In this document: positions 57,701 to 64,000 of the stretch, in pieces
How positions within the stretch are numbered: position 1 is the stretch's first letter
Layout: every line of letters begins with the position of its first letter
Source of the DNA: Apium graveolens
Taxonomy: Eukaryota; Streptophyta; Magnoliopsida; Apiales; Apiaceae
Direction: 5' to 3'
Length of the DNA: 64,000 nt
Assembly (NCBI RefSeq): GCF_009905375.1
Contig: NC_133657.1
Location: forward strand, 3,038,001 to 3,102,000
The notes under the pieces: generated by a model
What the model saw: only the letters and a program-made list of their open reading frames with translations
Told to the model about the DNA's origin: nothing
Database searches by the model: none
Translations under genes and position numbers: made by a program

Positions 57701-58876
57701 ATGGAGAATAAAACCGTGAATAATAAGATGAACACGACGGCTGATCCCAACGCACAGATCTTTGGATATGATGGGGTTCACCAGCAGGCGCCTAAGCCTA
57801 ACGCACAGATCGTAGTATCAGATGGAGGTCAGACACTTGTTGGACATGTTCCTTCGGGACATGTGCATGTGGGACACACTGTTATTGGACAGTTTGGTGT
57901 TCCTTTTGGATAGACGTCACCAGGATTCGTTCCTTCGATTGTACATGCAATGCCTACTGGTGTATATACATTTGTAGTATAGACGCACGTACCGACTGTC
58001 ACACCTGCGGTGCCTGTTGCACCTACTATGCCAATTGTGACTGCTGCACACGCTGATAAACCCGAGAAATTCAACAAAATGAACTTCAAATATTGGCAGT
58101 AAAAGATGCTTTTTTATCTGACCACGTTGCATCTGGACCACTTTCCGAAGGAAAAGATGCCATTGCTCACCGGTGAGAGCAACACGCTGACTCTGTATGC
58201 TGTGGATGCTTGGAAGCACCCGGACTACATATATCGGAATTATGTACTGAACTGCTTGGCTGACTCGTTGTATAACGTGTATAGCTCGAAGACAACACCT
58301 AAGGCCTTATGGGAGTCACTTGACCATAAGTATAAAACCGAGGATGCTGGGGCAAAGAAGTGGATTGTTGTCCGCTTTCTTGACTATAAGATGGGAGATT
58401 CTAAGACTGTTATTAGTAAGATGCAAGGACTACAAGTGATCATTCATGAAATTCATGATGAGGGAATGATCATTAGTGAATCTTTCCAAGTTGCTGCTAT
58501 AATTGAAAAGCTGCCACCGGTATGGAAAATGTTCAAGAACTACCTTAAGCACAAGTGAAAGTAGATGACCATGGAGGATCTGATTCTCAAACTTCGTATT
58601 GAAGAAGACAATAAAGGATCTGAGAAGCAAGTGAATGTTGCTATTGAGAAGGCAAACATGGTGGAACATGGTGAAAGCTCTAAGGCCAAGAAGACCAGTT
58701 CTGGTAAAGGGGCAAAACTGGCACCCAAGGGAAGGATTTCGAAGTCGAAATTTCAAGGAAAGTGCTACAACTGTGATAAAGTGGGTTATAGGTCTTCTGA
58801 CTGCAAGAAACCCAAAAAGGCCAATAAGAAGAAAGAGGCAAAATATGGTCGATCATATCTCCAGGGAGATGGGTGA
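57701..58876 (+). pseudogene. copia gag of unit 1
   Basis: One frame from ATG 57701 carries a Gly/His/Val-rich leader (VGHVPSGHVHVGHTVIGQFG), then the copia gag core: FNKMNFKYWQ, LYAVDAWKHPDYIYRNYVLN, SKTTPKALWESLDHKYKTED, KMQGLQVIIHEIHDEGM and EKLPPVWKMFKNYLKHK. The zinc knuckle CYNCDKVGYRSSDC has the right spacing but Tyr instead of His. In-frame stops: TAG 57911, TAG 57980, TAA 58100, TGA 58556 and TAG 58562. Each is one C-to-T change from CAG, CAA or CGA. An extra A near 58845 shifts the frame before the protease. Confidence 0.9.
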
Positions 58877-59335
58877 CATAGACCTCTGTGCTACGGTCTC
58901 TGAAGTGAACCTGGTTGGCTCTAATCCGCGTGAAAGGTGGATTGATACTGGCGCTACTAGGCATATTTGCTCATACAAGGCGATTTTCTCTAGCCTCAAA
59001 GCTTTCGATGCTGGTTAGAAGCTTTATATGGGGAATTCAGCGACTTCTATTATTAAAGGTGAAGGCACGGTGATTCTGAAGATGACCTCTGGGAAGAATC
59101 TGACTTTGAAGAATGTACTGTATGTCCCTGATATTTGAAAGAACCTTGTGTCTGGTTCTTTGTTGTATAAGAACGGATTTCGTATTATAATTGAGTCAAA
59201 TAAAGTTATTTTCTCTAAGAGTGGTATGTTTGTAGGCAAGGGCTATGTAACCGATGGGATTTTTAAGCTCAATGTTATGTCCATTAAGGACGATAATGAA
59301 ATGAAGAATTCTTCTGCTTACTTGCTTGAGTCTCC
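58840..59335 (+). pseudogene. copia protease and GAG-pre-integrase stub of unit 1
   Basis: In the frame offset from gag: ERWIDTGATRHICSYKA, whose DTGA is the aspartic protease active site, then [25 protein letters not shown] and LVSGSLLYKNGFRIII. Stops at 59016 (TAG) and 59136 (TGA) again fit CAG and CGA. The frame ends within the GAG-pre-integrase (YLLESP), where the next unit's LTR sequence begins. Confidence 0.88.
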
Positions 59336-61357
59336 TATTAGGCTTAGGGTTATTTATTCGTTCGATATGCAACACACAGCCGCCTCCTATACAAAAGCCC
59401 TACTCTCTCTGTTCTGGTGATAGTTTCTTATTCCATTCTAATTTGTCGAAGGTGCTGTTCACGTAACATCGTCGTCTTCTCATTTTATCCTGGGAGGCTA
59501 ACGTCTCACACATACGGTGAGGGCCGTAATAGCTTTAAGGAGACAGTTATACGACTGGACTCGAGAACTTCTCCTTCATATCATTTTTATTGATTTCTAT
59601 TATTCGCAGACACGTACATTATATATATTAATCGCAGATTCTAACTACAATCTTAAAGCTATTATTATTTATTATTTGTGACTAATACATCTGTCTTTGC
59701 CTGTTTGTTGAGTAACAAATCTATGGAGAATAAAATCGTGAACAATAAGATGAACACGACGGCTGATCCTAACGCACAGATCTTTGGATCTGATGGGGTT
59801 CACCAGCAGGCGCCTAACCCTAACGCACAGATCATAGTATCTGATGGAGGTCAGACACTTGTTGGACATGTGCCTTCGGGACATGTGCATGTGGGACACA
59901 CTGTTATTGGACAGTTTGGTATTCCTTTGGGATAGACGTCACCAGGATTCGTTCCTTCGATTGTACATGCGGTGCCTACTGGTGTACATATATCTGTAGT
60001 ATAGACGCACGTACCGACTGTCACACCTGCGGTGCTTGTTGCACCTGCTATGCCAACTGTGACTGCTGCACACGCTGATAAACCCGAGAAATTCAACAAA
60101 ATGAACTTCAAATATTGGCAGCAAAAGATGCTTTTTTATTTGACCACGTTGCATCTGGACAGCTTTCCGAAGGAAGAGATTCCATTGCTCACTGGTGAGA
60201 GCAACACATTGACTCTGTATGCTGTGGATGCTTGGAAGCACCCGGACTACATATATCGGAATTATGTATTGAACTGCTTGGCTGACTCGTTGTATAACGT
60301 GTATAGCTCGAAGACAACACCTAAGGCCTTATGGGAGTCACTTGACCATAAGTATAAAACTGAGGATGATGGGGCAAAGAAGTGGATTGTTGTCCGCTTT
60401 CTTGACTATAAGATGGGAGATTCTAAGACTGTGATTAGTAAGATGCAAGGACTGCAAGTGATCATTCATGAAATTCATGATGAGGGAATGATCATTAGTG
60501 AATCTTTCCAAGTTGCTGCTATAATTGAAAAGCTGCCACCAGTATGGAAAATGTTCAAGAACTACCTTAAGCACAAGTGAAAGTAGATGACCATGGAGGA
60601 TCTGATTCTCAAACTTCGTATTGAAGAAGATAATAAAGGATCTGAGAAACAAGTGAATGTTGCTATTGAGAAGGCAAACATGGTGGAACATGTTGAAAGC
60701 TCCAAGGCCAAGAAGACCAGTTCTGGTAAAGGGGCAAAACTGGCACCCAAGGGAGGGATTTCGAAGTCAAAATTTCAAGGAAAGTGCTACAACTGTGATA
60801 AAGTGGGTTATAGGTCTTCTGACTGCAAGAAACCCAAAAAGGCCAATAAGAAGAAAGAGGCAAAATATGGTCGATCATATCTCCAGGGAGATGGGTGACA
60901 TAGACCTCTGTGCTACGGTCTCTGAAGTGAACCTGGTTGGCTCTAATCCGCGTGAAAGGTGGATTGATACTGGCGCTACTAGGCATATTTGCTCATACAA
61001 GGCGATTTTCTCTAGCCTCAAAGCTTTCGATGCTAGTTAGAAGCTTTATATGGGGAATTCAGCGACTTCTATTATTAAAGGTGAAGGCACGATGATTCTG
61101 AAGATGACCTCTGGGAAGAATCTGACTTTGAAGAATGTACTGTATGTCCCTGATATTTGAAAGAACCTTGTGTCTGGTTCTTTGTTGTATAAGAATGGAT
61201 TTCGTATTATAATTGAGTCAGATAAAGTTATTTTCTCTAAGAGTGGTATGTTTGTAGGCAAGGGCTATGTAACTGATGGGATTTTTAAGCTCAATGTTAT
61301 GTCCATTAAGGACGATAATGAAATGAAGAATTCTTCTGCTTACTTGCTTGAGTCTCC
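59336..61357 (+). mobile_element. array unit 2 (2022 bp)
   Basis: Same layout as unit 1, with gag from ATG 59723 and protease DTGA near 60969. It keeps CAA at 60122-60124, so the long gag frame 60032-60580 is open. The shared stops, the Tyr in the zinc knuckle and the frameshift before the protease are all present. Confidence 0.93.
60032..60580 (+). pseudogene. open gag core of unit 2
   Basis: A 182-codon open stretch covers the gag core from MPTVTAAHADKPEKFNKMNF to FKNYLKHK. It ends at the TGA shared by all units (60578-60580). Confidence 0.85.
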
Positions 61358-63379
61358 TATTAGGCTTAGGGTTATTTATTCGTTCGATATGCAACACACA
61401 GCCGCCTCCTATACAAAAGCCCTACTCTCTCTGTTCTGGTGATAGTTTCTTATTCCGTTCTAATTTGTCGAAGGCGCTGTTCACGTAACATCGCCGTCTT
61501 CTCATTTTATCCCGGGAGGCTAACGTCTCACACATACGGTGAGGGCCGTAATAGCTTTAAGGAGACAGTTATACGACTGAACTCGAGAACTTCTCCTTCA
61601 TATCATTTTTGTTGATTTCTATTATTCGCAGACACGTACATTATATGTATTAATCGCAGATTCTAACTACAATCTTAAAGCTATTATTATTTATTATTTG
61701 TGACTAATACATCTATCTTTGCCTGTTTGTTGAGTAACAAATCTATGGAGAATAAAATCGTAAATAATAAGATGAACACGACGGCTGATCCTAACGCACA
61801 GATCTTTGGATCTGATGGGGTTCACCAGCAGGCGCCTAACCCTAACGCACAGATCATAGTATCTGATGGAGGTCAGACACTTGTTGGACATGTGCCTTCG
61901 GGACATGTGCATGTGGGACACATTGTTATTGGACAGTTTGGTATTCCTTTGGGATAGACGTCACCAGGATTCGTTCCTTCGATTGTACATGCGGTGCCTA
62001 CTGGTGTACATATATCTGTAGTATAGACGCACGTACCGACTGTCACACCTGCGGTGCCTGTTGCACCTGCTATGCCAACTGTGACTGCTGCACATGCAGA
62101 TAAACACAAGAAATTCAACAAAATGAACTTCAAATATTGGCAGCAAAAGATGCTTTTTTATCTAACCACATTACATCTGGACCGCTTTCCGAAGGAAGAG
62201 ATGCCATTGCTCACTGGTGAGAGCAACACATTGACTCTGTATGCTGTGGATGCTTGGAAGCACCCGGACTACATATATTGGAATCATGTATTGAACTGCT
62301 TGGCTAACTCGTTGTATAACGTGTATAGCTCGAAGACAACACCTAAGGCCTTATGGGAGTCACTTGACCATAAGTATAAAACTGAGGATGATGGGGCAAA
62401 GAAGTGGATTGTTGTCCGCTTTCTTGACTATAAGATGGGAGATTCTAAGACTGTGATTAGTAAGATGCAAGGACTGCAAGTGATCTTTCATGAAATTCAT
62501 GATGAGGGAATGATCATTAGTGAATCTTTCCAAGTTGCTGCTATAATTGAAAAGCTGCCACCAGTATGGAAAATGTTCAAGAACTACCTTAAGCACAAGT
62601 GAAAGTAGATGACCATGGAGGATCTGATTCTCAAACTTCGTATTGAAGAAGACAATAAAGGATCTGAGAAGCAAGTGAATGTTGCTATTGAGAAGGCAAA
62701 CATGGTGGAACATGTTGAAAGCTCCAAGGCCAAGAAGACCAGTTCTGGTAAAGGGGCAAAACTGGCACCCAAGGGAGGGATTTCGAAGTCGAAATTTTAA
62801 GGAATGTGCTACAACTGTGATAAAGTGGGTTATAGGTCTTCTGACTGCAAGAAACCCAAAAAGGCCAATAAGAAGAAAGAGGCAAAATATGGTCGATCAT
62901 ATCTCCAGGGAGATGGGTGACATAGACCTCTGTGCTACGGTCTCTGAAGTGAACCTGGTTGGCTCTAATCCGCGTGAAAGGTGGATTGATACTGGCGCTA
63001 CTAGGCATATTTGCTCATACAAGGCGATTTTCTCTAGCCTCAAAGCTTTCGATGCTGGTTAGAAGCTTTATATGGGGAATTCAGCAACTTCTATTATTAA
63101 AGGTGAAGACACGGTGATTCTGAAGATGACCTCTGGGAAGAATCTGACTTTGAAGAATGTACTGTATGTCCCTGATATTTGAAAGAACCTTGTGTCTGGT
63201 TCTTTGTTGTATAAGAACGGATTTCGTATTATAATTGAGTCAGATAAAGTTATTTTCTCTAAGAGTGGTATGTTTGTAGGCAAGGGCTATGTAACTGATG
63301 GGATTTTTAAGCTCAATGTTATGTCCATTAAGGACGATAATGAAATGAAGAATTCTTCTGCTTACTTGCTTGAGTCTCC
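61358..63379 (+). mobile_element. array unit 3 (2022 bp)
   Basis: Same layout. Private changes include TAA at about 62798-62800 in KSKFQGK (CAA in the other units), which ends the gag frame 62609-62800 before the zinc knuckle, and RNYV changed to WNHV near 62277-62288. Confidence 0.93.
62054..62602 (+). pseudogene. open gag core of unit 3
   Basis: A 182-codon open stretch equivalent to that of unit 2, differing at a few residues (for example HKKFNKMNF and LQVIFHEIHD). It ends at the shared TGA. Confidence 0.85.
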
Positions 63380-64000
63380 TATTAGGCTTAGGGTTATTTA
63401 TTCGTTCGATATGCAACACACAGCCGCCTCCTATACAAAAGCCCTACTCTCTCTATTCTGGTGATAGTTTCTTATTCCATTCTAATTTGTCGAAGGTGCT
63501 GTTCACGTAACATCGTCGTCTTCTCATTTTATCCCGGGAGGCTAACGTCTCACACATACGGTGAGGGCCGTAATAGCTTTAAGGAGACAGTTATACGACT
63601 GGACTCGAGAACTTCTCCTTCATATCATTTTTGTTGATTTCTATTATTCGCAGACACGTACATTATATGTATTAATCGCAGATTCTAACTACAATCTTAA
63701 AGCTATTATTATTTATTATTTGTGACTAATACATCTGTCTTTGCCTGTTTGTTGAGTAACAAATCTATGGAGAATAAAATCGTGAATAATAAGATGAACA
63801 CGACGGCTGATTCTAACGCACAGATCTTTGGATCTGATGGGGTTCACCAGCAGGCGCCTAACCCTAACGCACAGATCATAGTATCTGATGGAGGTCAGAC
63901 ACTTGTTGGACATGTGCCTTCGGGACATGTGCATGTGGGACACACTGTTATTGGACAGTTTGGTATTCCTTTGGGATAGACGTCACCAGGATTCGTTCCT
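63380..64000 (+). mobile_element. array unit 4, cut by the window edge
   Basis: Carries the LTR end, leader and first part of the gag frame (from ATG 63767) up to the shared TAG at 63977, and continues beyond 64000. Confidence 0.93.

Larger units (their letters stand above)
57314..59335 (+). mobile_element. array unit 1 (2022 bp)
   Basis: Layout: R/U5-like LTR end and leader (57314 to about 57700), gag (57701-58876), protease and start of GAG-pre-integrase (about 58840-59335), then direct fusion to the next unit. No integrase, RT or RNase H. Unit 1 is the most diverged and has a private stop, TAA at 58100-58102, where other units read CAA. Confidence 0.93.
57314..64000 (+). repeat. head-to-tail array of a 2022-bp truncated copia unit (3.3 units seen)
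   Basis: Corresponding sites recur with an exact period of 2022 bp (for example TATTAGGCTTAGGG at 57314, 59336, 61358 and 63380; the gag-leader frame at 57656, 59678, 61700 and 63722). No indel accumulates over three units; only scattered substitutions are seen. The fourth unit runs off the window edge, so the array is longer than shown. Confidence 0.97.

Noticed and set aside
57829..58089. Minus-strand frame of 86 codons repeated in units 1-3 that looks like a small secreted Cys-rich protein with a signal peptide
   Set aside because: It lies antisense to the gag leader in each copia unit. Its Cys and Thr residues come from the complement of the Gly/His/Val codons of gag, and there is no independent sign of a promoter. 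Its presence in each unit follows from the tandem repeat itself.
1..64000. tRNA, rRNA, CRISPR or organellar insertions
   Set aside because: No cloverleaf with A and B boxes at the right spacing, no rRNA-like conserved blocks and no long GC-balanced organellar coding stretches were found by eye. The only tRNA-like text is the short fragment in bZIP intron 1.

Overview
This is nuclear DNA from a flowering plant, very probably a eudicot. The evidence is two multi-exon plant genes with GT-AG introns, AT-rich intergenic DNA, and plant-type transposons (Ty1-copia, Ty3-gypsy, CACTA, Mutator-like, hAT-like and Stowaway MITEs, an L1-type LINE). The species cannot be read from the sequence. No tRNA gene, rRNA gene, CRISPR array or organellar gene was seen.

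Only two genes look like intact host genes. On the minus strand, 8966-14970, a nine-exon gene of 652 codons matches the plant homologues of TAF RNA polymerase I subunit A (TAF1A, a Pol I pre-initiation factor). All nine exons join in phase, and telo-box motifs lie just upstream of its start. On the plus strand, 54117-55705, a four-exon gene of 290 codons encodes a group E bZIP factor of the bZIP34/bZIP61 type, with the diagnostic proline inside the zipper.

Almost everything else is mobile DNA. From left to right: Stowaway MITEs and a 33-bp minisatellite (1-4030); a 1.3-kb solo LTR with a perfect 5-bp target duplication (4034-5340); a cluster of related MITEs (about 6640-7725) against a LINE endonuclease relic (7735-8852); the TAF1A gene; a Mutator-like transposase relic (15.8-18.5 kb) fused to a Ty1-copia relic (18.57-24.59 kb) that carries three later insertions; and a 22-kb nest (25176-47160). 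In the nest, a minus-strand gypsy element with gag but no visible pol is split by a 12.76-kb CACTA transposon with TIRs, a CCT target duplication, subterminal repeats and two transposase genes. A MITE-rich stretch (47-53 kb) follows, then the bZIP gene.

The right end (57314 to the window edge) is the most unusual part: a head-to-tail array of a truncated copia element. Each unit is exactly 2022 bp and carries the LTR end, leader, gag, protease and a stub of GAG-pre-integrase, with no integrase, RT or RNase H. All units share the same stop codons, so an already dead element was amplified as DNA. Stop codons in three unrelated elements here (copia array, CACTA TNP2, Mutator-like) look like C-to-T transitions at CAG, CAA, CGA or TGG codons, the footprint expected of deamination at methylated cytosines.
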